From NCBI GenBank assembly GCA_030654395.1, contig JAURXM010000074.1:1-41854 (forward strand): a stretch of DNA of 41,854 nt. Reading direction: 5' to 3'. Each line of letters begins with the position of its first letter. Position 1 is the stretch's first letter. This DNA is from Aquabacterium sp. (GTDB taxonomy: Bacteria > Pseudomonadota > Gammaproteobacteria > Burkholderiales > Burkholderiaceae_C). The notes under the pieces were generated by a model. The model ran no database searches. It saw only the letters and a list, made by a program, of their open reading frames with translations, and was not told the DNA's origin. Shown here in pieces: positions 15,952-22,483 of the stretch. The translations under genes and the position numbers were made by a program.

Positions 15952-18080
15952 GCTGGAACCACCTCCAGCTGATCCAGGCGGAAGATCAGCGCAACGCTGA
16001 CGCCTTTGAGCTTGACGCTGAAGCAGTCCTCACCGAGGTCTTTGGTCACTTCGCCTTGCTTGTGCTTGTACTTGCCCGCCAAGGCCTTCACCCGCTGGCC
16101 AACTGCCAGGCCCATGCCAAGCTGGGCGCGCACAGCCGCTCCATCTAGCTCAGCAGGTGGAGCGCCCACGGCCAGGGCGCAGCCACTGGCCGCTTCAATG
16201 CCCTGTGCCGCGACAGCGGCGCCTGAATCGGTATCCTGTTCTTGCATCGCGGCCGCGATCGCGGCCTGGGCTTCATCGGGCGAGAGTTTGCGTTTGCGCA
16301 GCGGGGCAACGCTCGCCGGCGCAGCCGGGGCGTCTGCCTTTTTGCCTTTGGCCTTCCCCTTCCCATCCGCCCCGGCCTCACCCACCCCCGCGCATTCTTT
16401 TGCTTGCGCAGCAGGGGGTAGGGGTGCAGGGGATTTTTCGGTTTTGTCCAGGGCCTTGAGTTCGGCCTTGATGCGTTTCATGGTCTCGGCCATGTCGTGC
16501 TTCACGTCGGCGGCGGTTGCAGTTTTGATGGTGTCCAGATCCACGCTCAGCTGCTCGGCCATGGGCGGGAACAGGGTGATGGGATCGACCTCGTTGGCCC
16601 AGTAGGTGCAGACGCGGCTGTCTTCCTCCATCATGCTGATGGCCAGAACGCGGTAGAGCTTGGCACTGTCGCAGGCCTGCAGGTGCAGGCGCAGGTGGGT
16701 CAGCTCGTCGTCATAGTTCAGGTTGGCGGGCATGTCGATGGCCAGCCAGCTGGCGAAGTCGTCGCTGTCCCACTCGCCCACCTGGCGCAGCAGCCAGGCG
16801 CGCAGAAACTTGGGCGTGATCAGCTTGTAGGCGAGGGCATCCGGCAGGGCGCGGATGCCGGCCACCAGTGCCTCAAACATGGCGCTGCGGCTTTGGAGGT
16901 CAATCTCGCGCTCGGTCTTTTTCTTGAGGGCGGCCAGCTCTTCTTCCAGCTCGGCGCGGCTGTCCTGCTTTTGCTGCACCACCTTGAGCAGGCCCTTGGC
17001 CATCAGCACGGCCTCGGCCTCGGCGGTGGGCACGGCGGCGATGAGTTCTTTGGTCCACGGGTTTTCGATCAGCACGGCGGGCGGGCTGTCTTTGCCCAGC
17101 AGGGCGGCGAGCTGCACTTCTTCCTGGCCCTCCAGATCGTTGCGCACCTGGTTGAGCGGGCTGTAGCCCTTGAGGGTGTCGCGGTACTGGTGGCAGATCT
17201 CTTTGGCCTCGGTGCCTTCGATCAGGCGCATGCCTTTTTTCTCGGCGGTGGCGAGCATGCTGGTGCGCTGGGCGTCTTCCTTGCCGTGGTAGCAGATGGG
17301 GTCGGTGCAGATGTCTGCACCATCCACGTCGGCAAACAGGTCGGGGTTGGCGCCGGTGCGCTTGGGGCAGTCTTTGCAGCTGCCGGCGCTTTTGACCAGC
17401 GTGGCGTCGGTGATGCGAAAGGAGGCGTTCTCCAGGCGCAGCATCACATTGGCCTGCAGCCAGCTTTGCAGGGCGCGCACGCTGCACACCTCGCCGCGCC
17501 AGTCGGCCTTGGTGGCCTCGGCCAGCGCTTTGGTTTGCAGGGTGGTGTCAGGTATGCGGGCGATCAGGATCGCGCGGCTGGCGTCGATCTGGCCGGCGCG
17601 CATGGCCTCTTTGCATTCCATGGACAGGTCGAGCAGCTTGAGGCGGGCGTAGACGTAGGATCGGCTCTTGCCAATCTTGCTGCCCACAGAGTCGGCGCTG
17701 ATGCCGGTGCGCTGCATGAGCTGCTCGTAGCCCTCGGCCTCTTCGAGTTCGGTGAGGTCCTCCCGCTGCAGGTTTTCCAGAATCGCGGCTTCCATGGCAG
17801 CGTCATCGCTCATCACGCGCACGATGGCCGGAATGGTTTTGACGCCGGCCTGCTGGCTGGCCCGAAAGCGCCTGACCCCGGCAATGATCTCGAACTGCAC
17901 GGCGCTGTCGGTGTCGGGCACGCGCTCACCCGGCAGGGACCGCACCAGGATGGGCTGCAGCACGCCGCTGGCTTTGATGCTCTCGGCAAGCTCGGTCAGC
18001 TTGGCGGGGTGGAAGTTCTTGCGCGGGTTGAAGGTGGATTCAACAATGCTCGATAGCGCGAGGGTCTGGAGTTCAATCAT
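15948..18080 (-). CDS. Large ParB/RepB/Spo0J-like protein
   Basis: A 710-aa protein starting with an ParB nuclease/CTPase-type domain: the motif GVRRFRAS at about 68-75 and ENLQREDLTELEEAEGY at 102-118 are the classical box motifs. A ParB helix-turn-helix lies at about 129-150 (GKSRSYVYARLKLL). A cysteine cluster follows (CKDC at 235-238, then C258 and C263), then about 350 residues of helical sequence. The last 55 residues look like a KOW/SH3 barrel (VGQRVKALAGKYKHKQGEV). No parA is present, so plasmid-type partition is unlikely; a regulatory or replication role is more probable. ATG 18080 is chosen; the longer frame overlaps the neighbour out of frame. Confidence 0.88.
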   Translation of the reverse strand: MIELQTLALSSIVESTFNPRKNFHPAKLTELAESIKASGVLQPILVRSLPGERVPDTDSAVQFEIIAGVRRFRASQQAGVKTIPAIVRVMSDDAAMEAAILENLQREDLTELEEAEGYEQLMQRTGISADSVGSKIGKSRSYVYARLKLLDLSMECKEAMRAGQIDASRAILIARIPDTTLQTKALAEATKADWRGEVCSVRALQSWLQANVMLRLENASFRITDATLVKSAGSCKDCPKRTGANPDLFADVDGADICTDPICYHGKEDAQRTSMLATAEKKGMRLIEGTEAKEICHQYRDTLKGYSPLNQVRNDLEGQEEVQLAALLGKDSPPAVLIENPWTKELIAAVPTAEAEAVLMAKGLLKVVQQKQDSRAELEEELAALKKKTEREIDLQSRSAMFEALVAGIRALPDALAYKLITPKFLRAWLLRQVGEWDSDDFASWLAIDMPANLNYDDELTHLRLHLQACDSAKLYRVLAISMMEEDSRVCTYWANEVDPITLFPPMAEQLSVDLDTIKTATAADVKHDMAETMKRIKAELKALDKTEKSPAPLPPAAQAKECAGVGEAGADGKGKAKGKKADAPAAPASVAPLRKRKLSPDEAQAAIAAAMQEQDTDSGAAVAAQGIEAASGCALAVGAPPAELDGAAVRAQLGMGLAVGQRVKALAGKYKHKQGEVTKDLGEDCFSVKLKGVSVALIFRLDQLEVVPA

Positions 18081-18111
18081 GGTGATGGTGCTCAGAGTGA
18101 ATGGGGTGGGC

Positions 18112-18693
18112 TCAGGCGGTGCGCCACAGGCGCAGCTCGTTGGTCTCGGGCAGATTGCGCATGGTGAAGGTGCCCAGTTTTTCTTTGTGAGCAGTGGTGA
18201 CCTTCGCCGCCAGGGTGGGACGCGCCTGGATTGGCAGCTTGCAGCTCTCGCCTGGCTGCAGGCGCTGCAGCAGCGGCATCCAGTCGTGCTTGGCGGGCTT
18301 ATTGCTGCTTGGCACGGGCACATCGGTGTCGATCGGCACCGCCTCCGGGTCCGGAAAGGCCACCCGCACGCGGGCCGGCTTGATGGGCTTGTCGGCTTTG
18401 GCGGGCGGGGGCGCCTTGCGGTGCACTGCGTCCATGTCAAGCCCGCTGCTGGCGTGGGGCGCGGGCAGGGCGGTGCCGGGCTTGTAGATGTAGTCGCCAT
18501 CCACATCACGGTCGCGCACCAGCATGCCGGCATCGATGGCGCCACCGAGCTGGGTGTGGATGTTGGAGCGCCCGGCGTCATACTTTTCGCTGATCTCTTC
18601 CAGCGACAGCTCTTCGTCCGGGTTGCGCTGAAAAAACGCGATGACGCGCGAGGCCAGGCTGTCAGCGCGGGGGGTGTAAATGGGCTTGTTCAT
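18112..18693 (-). CDS. Winged-helix DNA-binding protein, hypothetical
   Basis: A 193-aa protein. The N-terminal 70 residues predict a winged helix: SLASRVIAFFQRNPDEELSL, then EEISEKYDAGRSNIHTQLGG and a wing (RDRDVDGDYIYKPG). The C-terminal half is proline- and lysine-rich, then ends with PLLQRLQPGESCKLPIQAR and a beta-like tail. It sits directly upstream of the ParB-like gene with a 31-bp gap and could regulate or assist it. An in-frame TTG at 18702 would add three residues; the ATG is preferred. Confidence 0.75.
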   Translation of the reverse strand: MNKPIYTPRADSLASRVIAFFQRNPDEELSLEEISEKYDAGRSNIHTQLGGAIDAGMLVRDRDVDGDYIYKPGTALPAPHASSGLDMDAVHRKAPPPAKADKPIKPARVRVAFPDPEAVPIDTDVPVPSSNKPAKHDWMPLLQRLQPGESCKLPIQARPTLAAKVTTAHKEKLGTFTMRNLPETNELRLWRTA

Positions 18694-18698
18694 GGGGG

Positions 18699-18929
18699 TC
18701 AATCCTTGGGAGGTTGGAAGTCGGTGACGCGGCCGTCGCGCCAGTGCAATTTGTTGCCGATGCGGCTGGGATGCTCCAGCGCGTCTTCGCTGGTGGGGCG
18801 CAGCGGCGGGGTGGCGAGGTCAGCCGGGCTGGCGGCGGGGCGCGGCTTGCTCTGGGTGAGCAGGTCCGGGCTGCCACAGCCGGGGGCGATGATCTCGTGC
18901 GGGCTGAGCAGGATGCGCTTTTCGGTCAT
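18699..18929 (-). CDS. Small hypothetical protein
   Basis: A 76-aa protein beginning MTEKRILLSPHEIIAPGCG, with no membrane segment, and ending in HWRDGRVTDFQPPKD. ATG 18929 overlaps the stop of the gene before it by ATGA; the longer frame back to 19031 runs inside that gene and is not credible. It has no recognised domain. Position in a tightly packed early operon is the main support. Confidence 0.65.
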   Translation of the reverse strand: MTEKRILLSPHEIIAPGCGSPDLLTQSKPRPAASPADLATPPLRPTSEDALEHPSRIGNKLHWRDGRVTDFQPPKD

Positions 18930-19225
18930 GCTTTTTCCTCGTCGTCCAGCCAGATCAAGAACAGAATGCAGCACGCGGCGTGTGCCAGGTGATGACAGCC
19001 TGTCTCGGTGTCTACCCGCTCCCCCATCCACCAGGCCTGCACATGGCGCATCAGGGCGTCGTAATAGCGAACGCGGGCGTTGGGCACCGCCTTCCAGTTG
19101 TCCGGGCTGTACTTGGTGGCGCCGAACTCCAGCACCTTCACAATCTGCGCGACTGTGCCCAGGGGGAGCAGGCTCCAGCGCGGCTTGTCCGTGTCGTGTT
19201 TTTTTCCGGATTGATTCAGAATCAT
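18926..19225 (-). CDS. dATP/dGTP diphosphohydrolase N-terminal-type protein (DUF5664)
   Basis: A 99-aa protein matching the phage family PF18909/DUF5664: KKHDTDKPRWSLLPLGTVAQ, VLEFGATKYSPDNWKAVP, DALMRHVQAWWMGERVD and GCHHLAHAACCILFLIW are consecutive family blocks. His and acidic residues within these blocks suggest a metal-binding all-helical hydrolase related to MazG/HD-like nucleotide enzymes. A role in nucleotide pool cleaning or host dNTP turnover during infection is a family-level inference. It is ATGA-coupled to both neighbours. Confidence 0.8.
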   Translation of the reverse strand: MILNQSGKKHDTDKPRWSLLPLGTVAQIVKVLEFGATKYSPDNWKAVPNARVRYYDALMRHVQAWWMGERVDTETGCHHLAHAACCILFLIWLDDEEKA

Positions 19226-19545
19226 GTGGCCGCCTGATGCAGGTGGATGTGGCTGGTGTTGGGCGCTACCAGGCGCAAGCCCACCAGCGGGGCCTGCACG
19301 GTCACGCGCATGCCCTTCTTGAGGCGCTGGGCCGCGGCCACTGCCTGCTGGCCGTGCCCGACGGGGAAGGGCTGCTCCACATGCAGGTGGGTGCGCAGCG
19401 GGTTGTCCAGCTCAAGGTCCAGGCACAGCACGGGAACGCTGTGGCCATCGCCATCGATCAGCGCGGTGCGGGCCTCGGCGCCGTGCAGCAGGGTGCCGGT
19501 GTATTCGCCCAGGGCGGTGGTGGGCAGGTGTGCAGACGTGTGCAT
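19222..19545 (-). CDS. Hypothetical protein, possible OB-fold
   Basis: A 107-aa beta-rich protein. The order of segments (SVPVLCLDLELDNPLRTHLH, RLKKGMRVTVQAPLVGLRL, NTSHIHL) resembles a small OB-fold such as single-strand binding proteins, where the RLKKG turn precedes a strand. This is a visual resemblance, not a family match. It lies among nucleic-acid-related early genes and overlaps the following gene by ATGA. Confidence 0.7.
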   Translation of the reverse strand: MHTSAHLPTTALGEYTGTLLHGAEARTALIDGDGHSVPVLCLDLELDNPLRTHLHVEQPFPVGHGQQAVAAAQRLKKGMRVTVQAPLVGLRLVAPNTSHIHLHQAAT

Positions 19546-19554
19546 GGTGGCCCC

Positions 19555-19827
19555 TTAAAACCAGAGGGCCAGGGTGGCCCAGTAGAGGCGCTGCACGTCG
19601 TCGCCAAAGCGGTCCCACAGCCACGAGAGCGTGCCGAGGGCAATGCCGGTGCTAGCCCCGTAGACGGCCACCACGCACACCTGGTGCGCGAACTGGTCCC
19701 AGGTGCGGGGGGTGAGGGCGGGCGGCTGGCAGGGCTTGCTGTGACACTCAGGCGCGCTCAGCGGCGCGATGCGGGCCGGGCAGTTCTCGCCCCGGGTGCA
19801 GTGGCCGAAGTCGTTGCAACAGTTCAT
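19555..19827 (-). CDS. Small cysteine-rich membrane protein, hypothetical
   Basis: A 90-aa protein with five cysteines in the first 33 residues (MNCCNDFGHCTRGENC) and a hydrophobic segment at about 49-70 (VCVVAVYGASTGIALGTLSW). It may bind metal at its N-terminus and sit in the inner membrane. Its ATG overlaps the stop of the upstream frame by ATGA. No family recognised. Confidence 0.65.
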   Translation of the reverse strand: MNCCNDFGHCTRGENCPARIAPLSAPECHSKPCQPPALTPRTWDQFAHQVCVVAVYGASTGIALGTLSWLWDRFGDDVQRLYWATLALWF

Positions 19828-20042
19828 GGCCGCACCTGGGCGGTAACGGTGGCGAGGGCAACGGCGTCGTGCAGGTCAGCGGCCACATCCTGCATGGCCT
19901 GCTGTTCACTGGGGCCATCCAGCAACCAGGCGCTGGCCAGCACCAGGGCCACGCCGGCAGCGGCCAGCCAGCGGATCAGTTCCAGCCGCGCGACACCAGC
20001 CGGTACAGCTCGGGGACGTTGGCGCTGAACCTTTGCGGGCAC
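19824..20042 (-). CDS. Small single-helix membrane protein, start uncertain
   Basis: The frame ends with ATGA coupling to the next gene, and its last 53 residues are gene-like: a hydrophobic helix (LIRWLAAAGVALVLASAWLL) then an acidic helical tail. The start is uncertain. GTG 20042 gives a basic N-terminus of 19 residues before the helix region; a CTG at 19985 would avoid most overlap with the 77-aa gene. The same frame stays open to an ATG at 20288 that overlaps the upstream stop, but the additional residues are His/Arg/Gln/Pro-rich like a shadow frame. Confidence 0.45.
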   Translation of the reverse strand: MPAKVQRQRPRAVPAGVARLELIRWLAAAGVALVLASAWLLDGPSEQQAMQDVAADLHDAVALATVTAQVRP

Positions 20043-20209
20043 AGGTGCGTGAGGTGCAGCGCGCCCAGTGTCAGCGGTTGCGAGGGCGTCCAGCCGTCCA
20101 CCACACTGGAACAGCCTAGCTCCTGCTGCAGCGCCTGGGTGTTGCGGTCTTTGGCCCAGCCCTGTGGTACGGAGAGGATGGTGGTGCTGGGGAAAATGGA
20201 CGTGGTCAT
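19976..20209 (-). CDS. Small hypothetical protein
   Basis: A 77-aa protein with ordinary composition: MTTSIFPSTTILSVPQGWAK, then DRNTQALQQELGCSSVVDGW and LTLGALHLTHLCPQRF. It contrasts with the skewed composition of the overlapping frame. No domain recognised. It ends just inside the small membrane protein frame, suggesting translational coupling. Confidence 0.6.
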   Translation of the reverse strand: MTTSIFPSTTILSVPQGWAKDRNTQALQQELGCSSVVDGWTPSQPLTLGALHLTHLCPQRFSANVPELYRLVSRGWN

Positions 20210-20284
20210 TGAATACTTGGGGTTCGGGGTGGCGTTGTTGCGGTGTTGCCTGCTGAGCCTGGCGCTGGGTTGATGGGATGGCGC

Positions 20285-20551
20285 TCATGCTGCACGCTCC
20301 AGCCGGATGAGCAAATCGCCAGGCTGCACCTGTGATGGGCGTGGCTCATCCACGTGTTCCACGATCAGCACGCCTGTCCGGTATGGGAGGCGAAACGGCG
20401 TCAGATCGGTATCCCAGCCGGGTTCGTGTAGGCCCAACTCAGTGAGGTTTTTGCAGTCAATCCCAAGGCTGCTATTTGCAACCTGAATCTGGCGTGCCAG
20501 CGTAGACTTGCCAACACCTTGTAGGCCGATGATGTGGAGAATTTGAGTCAT
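20285..20551 (-). CDS. Small P-loop NTPase-like protein
   Basis: An 88-aa protein with a clear Walker A, GLQGVGKSTLAR at residues 9-20, after a hydrophobic strand (ILHII). A Walker B-like strand GVLIVEH lies at about 62-68. It is far shorter than normal P-loop kinases or ATPases, so it may be a minimal nucleotide-binding protein or a degraded one; no frameshift is visible. Its ATG at 20549-20551 shares two bases with the ATG of the opposite-strand gene at 20550. Confidence 0.7.
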   Translation of the reverse strand: MTQILHIIGLQGVGKSTLARQIQVANSSLGIDCKNLTELGLHEPGWDTDLTPFRLPYRTGVLIVEHVDEPRPSQVQPGDLLIRLERAA

Positions 20552-20876
20552 GATTGAAGAAGAAGAGATGAGTGGTTTTGAGAAGTCCAAGCTGCCCTAT
20601 GTGCTGCTGCTGGACCGAGAGGGTGGGCGCGCCGCTGCATACCTGAACAACCACCAGTTGCTGGTGCCGCTGACCAGCATGAAGCTGATAGCGTTTGCTG
20701 AGGCAAACCCCTCGCTTGAACGAGCGTGGAGTGAGGAAGCCCACCATGCAGGTGGATTTGAGGGCCGGGTATTGCCGGATTGGGCGACGCCAGAGGTGCG
20801 CCAGCGTTGCGTGCTGGTGTGGATAAAGCGCGGGAATGCAAGCGACGAATATTTCGCGTCGATCCCAAAGAAGTAG
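20550..20876 (+). CDS. Hypothetical protein on the opposite strand of the leftward operon
   Basis: A 108-aa soluble protein read rightward amid leftward genes. Composition is gene-like (SGFEKSKLPYVLLLDREGGR, AAYLNNHQLLVPLTSMKL, RQRCVLVWIKRGNASDEYF), while frames on the other strand here are low-complexity. The start is ATG 20550 or, more likely, ATG 20568 behind an AAGAAGAAGAG stretch. Its stop is 6 bp from that of the convergent 20883 gene. No domain recognised. Leftward transcripts must cross it antisense, so it probably has its own promoter. Confidence 0.6.
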   Translation: MIEEEEMSGFEKSKLPYVLLLDREGGRAAAYLNNHQLLVPLTSMKLIAFAEANPSLERAWSEEAHHAGGFEGRVLPDWATPEVRQRCVLVWIKRGNASDEYFASIPKK

Positions 20877-20882
20877 CTGCGC

Positions 20883-21332
20883 TCATACGGCCCGGGCCTT
20901 CAGCTCGGGAATAGCTTCCTTGTTGCAGCGGCCTTTGAGGCGCAGGTCATGCGCCCACAATTCCAGCGTGCTTCCGGTGCTTTTGCCCCGTATGTTCAGG
21001 TCGCAGATCGCATCCAGCAGCACATGGATTTCGCACCAGGTGTGCGCTGCGTCCATGTGCAGGACTGTGATGGCCGCATTTAGGTTGTCCTCATCCAGCC
21101 GACGCAGATCAGTCAGGTCGAAAGGGAAACGGGTGCCGTTGTACAGACCCAGCAGCAGCTTGGCGCAGGTGTTGCCGCCACCGGTGCCCAAATGTTGGTA
21201 AGCAACTTTGAACAGGCGCAGGGCGGCGTCTTGCTGTTCCTGGCTGTAGTGGCTGAGCGTGGCGCTTTGTTGCGCTGCGAGCAGGGCGACACGTGGCGAG
21301 ATGGCCTGTTGCTGGTCGACGGAAGTTTGCAT
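20883..21332 (-). CDS. DUF7673-like protein, first gene of the leftward operon
   Basis: A 149-aa protein. The block GTGGGNTCAKLLLGLYNGTR, then FPFDLTDLRRLDEDN and VLHMDAAHTWCEIHVLLDAI, is typical of the DUF7673 family found beside phage repressor regions. AAGGAG precedes the ATG. It is the first gene after the leftward promoter at 21374-21409, so it should be expressed immediately on induction and silent in the lysogen. Function unknown; an early regulatory or host-takeover role is only positional. Confidence 0.78.
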   Translation of the reverse strand: MQTSVDQQQAISPRVALLAAQQSATLSHYSQEQQDAALRLFKVAYQHLGTGGGNTCAKLLLGLYNGTRFPFDLTDLRRLDEDNLNAAITVLHMDAAHTWCEIHVLLDAICDLNIRGKSTGSTLELWAHDLRLKGRCNKEAIPELKARAV

Positions 21333-21373
21333 TCATCACTCCTTGCCCCGCGGAATTTTCGGGATTGGAGTGA

Positions 21374-21409
21374 ATTATTAGCTTTACTGTAATTGTCTGT
21401 CAATAGCTA
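21374..21409 (-). promoter_or_regulatory. Leftward early promoter/operator (pL-like)
   Basis: On the minus strand this contains -35 TTGACA (21398-21403), a 17-bp spacer and -10 TAATAA (21375-21380). It matches the rightward copy at 22442-22477 at 33 of 36 positions. An inverted ATTG-N5-CAAT overlaps the -35, a likely repressor half-site pair. Transcription would start near 21368 with a leader of about 35 nt before ATG 21332. Confidence 0.8.
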
Positions 21410-21458
21410 AAACGTAATTACTGCGAAATAGTCCAGTTTTCAGTTTCGTAAGGCTAAT

Positions 21459-21480
21459 AAAAAACCCGCCGAAGCGGGTT
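21459..21480 (-). terminator. Intrinsic terminator of the repressor operon
   Basis: On the minus strand AACCCGC, loop TTCG, GCGGGTT is followed by six T. This is a textbook rho-independent terminator 31 bp after the end of the zinc-ribbon gene. It separates the repressor transcript from the pL-like promoter and early leftward operon. Confidence 0.88.
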
Positions 21481-21510
21481 GCTGCTGGTCGCCGGGGGGC
21501 GCAGGCGTTC

Positions 21511-22011
21511 TCAAGCGGCGATTCTGACCTGTTTGCCGCAGTGCTTGCAGGTGTTCGCCCTGGCCAGTATCTTCTCGGCACAGTAGGGGCACTCGACCTC
21601 ATCGCGTGAGGCCTCTGCACCGGCCACGTCGGCAGGCTTGGCCGCGCTGGCCAGTACCAGGCCGGGGGCCTTGCACACAGGGCACACGTTGGGTGGGTCG
21701 GAGCGGCGCCAGACCGAATAGATGATGCCAGGAACAATGTAGAAGAGGTACAGCACCAGCTCAATCCAGCCATTGCCTTTGCGCAGGGCGGTTGGGCTGG
21801 TGTTGTGGCAGGCGTTGCAGTAGTACTTGGGCTTGTCGGTGGGGTTGCTGGCGCAAGTGGCGCACAGGTACCGGTCGCCAACCTTCTGAAGTGATGACAC
21901 CACGCCGAACACCTTGGTGCCACAGCCGTCACAGGTCGTCTTGAGTTGCAATTGATTCCTCCTTTGGGCTGATCGCCGGGCGCTTAAAGGCTCGAGTGTA
22001 CTGGCCGTCAT
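21511..22011 (-). CDS. Zinc-ribbon membrane protein co-transcribed with the repressor (Rex-like position)
   Basis: A 166-aa protein with three cysteine modules: CDGC with CATC (about 30-56), CNAC with CPVC (about 67 and 109) and a C-terminal CPYC with CKHC. A membrane helix lies in between (IELVLYLFYIVPGIIYSVW), so zinc ribbons flank the helix. ATG 22009-22011 overlaps the repressor stop as TAATG, and the terminator at 21459-21480 follows. Transcribed with the repressor, it should be made in the lysogen, as lambda rexAB are. Function unknown; exclusion or defence is inference from position. The longer frame back to 22080 is overlap with the repressor. Confidence 0.82.
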   Translation of the reverse strand: MTASTLEPLSARRSAQRRNQLQLKTTCDGCGTKVFGVVSSLQKVGDRYLCATCASNPTDKPKYYCNACHNTSPTALRKGNGWIELVLYLFYIVPGIIYSVWRRSDPPNVCPVCKAPGLVLASAAKPADVAGAEASRDEVECPYCAEKILARANTCKHCGKQVRIAA

Positions 22012-22454
22012 TACTCGCCGTTTGAGACTTTTTTGGTTGGTTGTGCAACCGCATCTACCAAGCGCACCACGGTTGCCCACTGATCGGGCGGCATGCTCTC
22101 CATCAGTTGCATCACCTTGGTGCGCGGGTCTTCTTCACCATGCAGTTCTGCGTAAGTGGGCGGTGTGTCCATCCAGCCTTTTTCTAGTTTAAGGCGGTCT
22201 TCAATTTTTCGAGCCAGGTTATCACCCATGCCTCGGGTCTTTCCCGTTTTGCTGTGTGGTGCCGATGTCCTGATTTGAGAGAGGGTTGAGTCGGTTCTGT
22301 CAAGCCCAAGCGCTTCGTTTAGTTGGGCCAAGCTGTTGCCGTACTTCTTCACAAGCATGGCAAGTCGGGCAACTCGTGTTTCAGAAATAGTTTGCATCCA
22401 GCCAATTACATGGCTGAGGGCTAATTTTTCAAATTGAGCAATAGCTATTGACAT
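22011..22454 (-). CDS. CI-like phage repressor, helix-turn-helix, no peptidase domain
   Basis: A 147-aa protein (128 aa if it starts at ATG 22397, MQTISETR). Residues about 30-60 form the helix-turn-helix (YGNSLAQLNEALGLDRTDST), followed by GMGDNLARKIEDRLKLEKGW, a pattern recurrent in betaproteobacterial prophage repressors. The C-terminal part is acidic and helical; the S24 autopeptidase of lambda CI is absent, so induction is probably not by RecA-stimulated self-cleavage. It is divergent from the Cro/YdaS gene, with promoters overlapping between 22440 and 22490. Start choice is unresolved as neither ATG has a strong ribosome site. Confidence 0.85.
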   Translation of the reverse strand: MSIAIAQFEKLALSHVIGWMQTISETRVARLAMLVKKYGNSLAQLNEALGLDRTDSTLSQIRTSAPHSKTGKTRGMGDNLARKIEDRLKLEKGWMDTPPTYAELHGEEDPRTKVMQLMESMPPDQWATVVRLVDAVAQPTKKVSNGE

Positions 22455-22477
22455 ACAATTACAGGAAGGCTAATAAT
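22442..22477 (+). promoter_or_regulatory. Rightward early promoter/operator (pR-like), possibly leaderless start
   Basis: -35 TTGACA (22448-22453), 17-bp spacer, -10 TAATAA (22471-22476), matching the leftward copy at 33 of 36 positions. ATG 22484 lies 7 bp after the -10, where transcription would begin, so the cro-like mRNA may be leaderless. The ATTG-N5-CAAT pair (22447-22459) overlaps the -35. On the other strand TTACAT and TTGTAT with a 17-bp spacer could be the repressor promoter. Confidence 0.8.
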
Positions 22478-22483
22478 GTAACT

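Noticed and set aside
16497..18056. 519-aa open frame on the plus strand
   Set aside because: It is antisense to the ParB-like gene; the composition is His/Gly/Gln-rich as expected for a shadow in high-GC DNA.
15948..18080. Plasmid-like partition system (phage-plasmid)
   Set aside because: No ParA-type ATPase is encoded and no cluster of parS-like palindromes was noticed, whereas integration functions are complete.
17752..20028. 758-aa open frame on the plus strand
   Set aside because: It runs antisense through six coupled leftward genes, with Arg/Ser/Gly-rich shadow composition and no domain.
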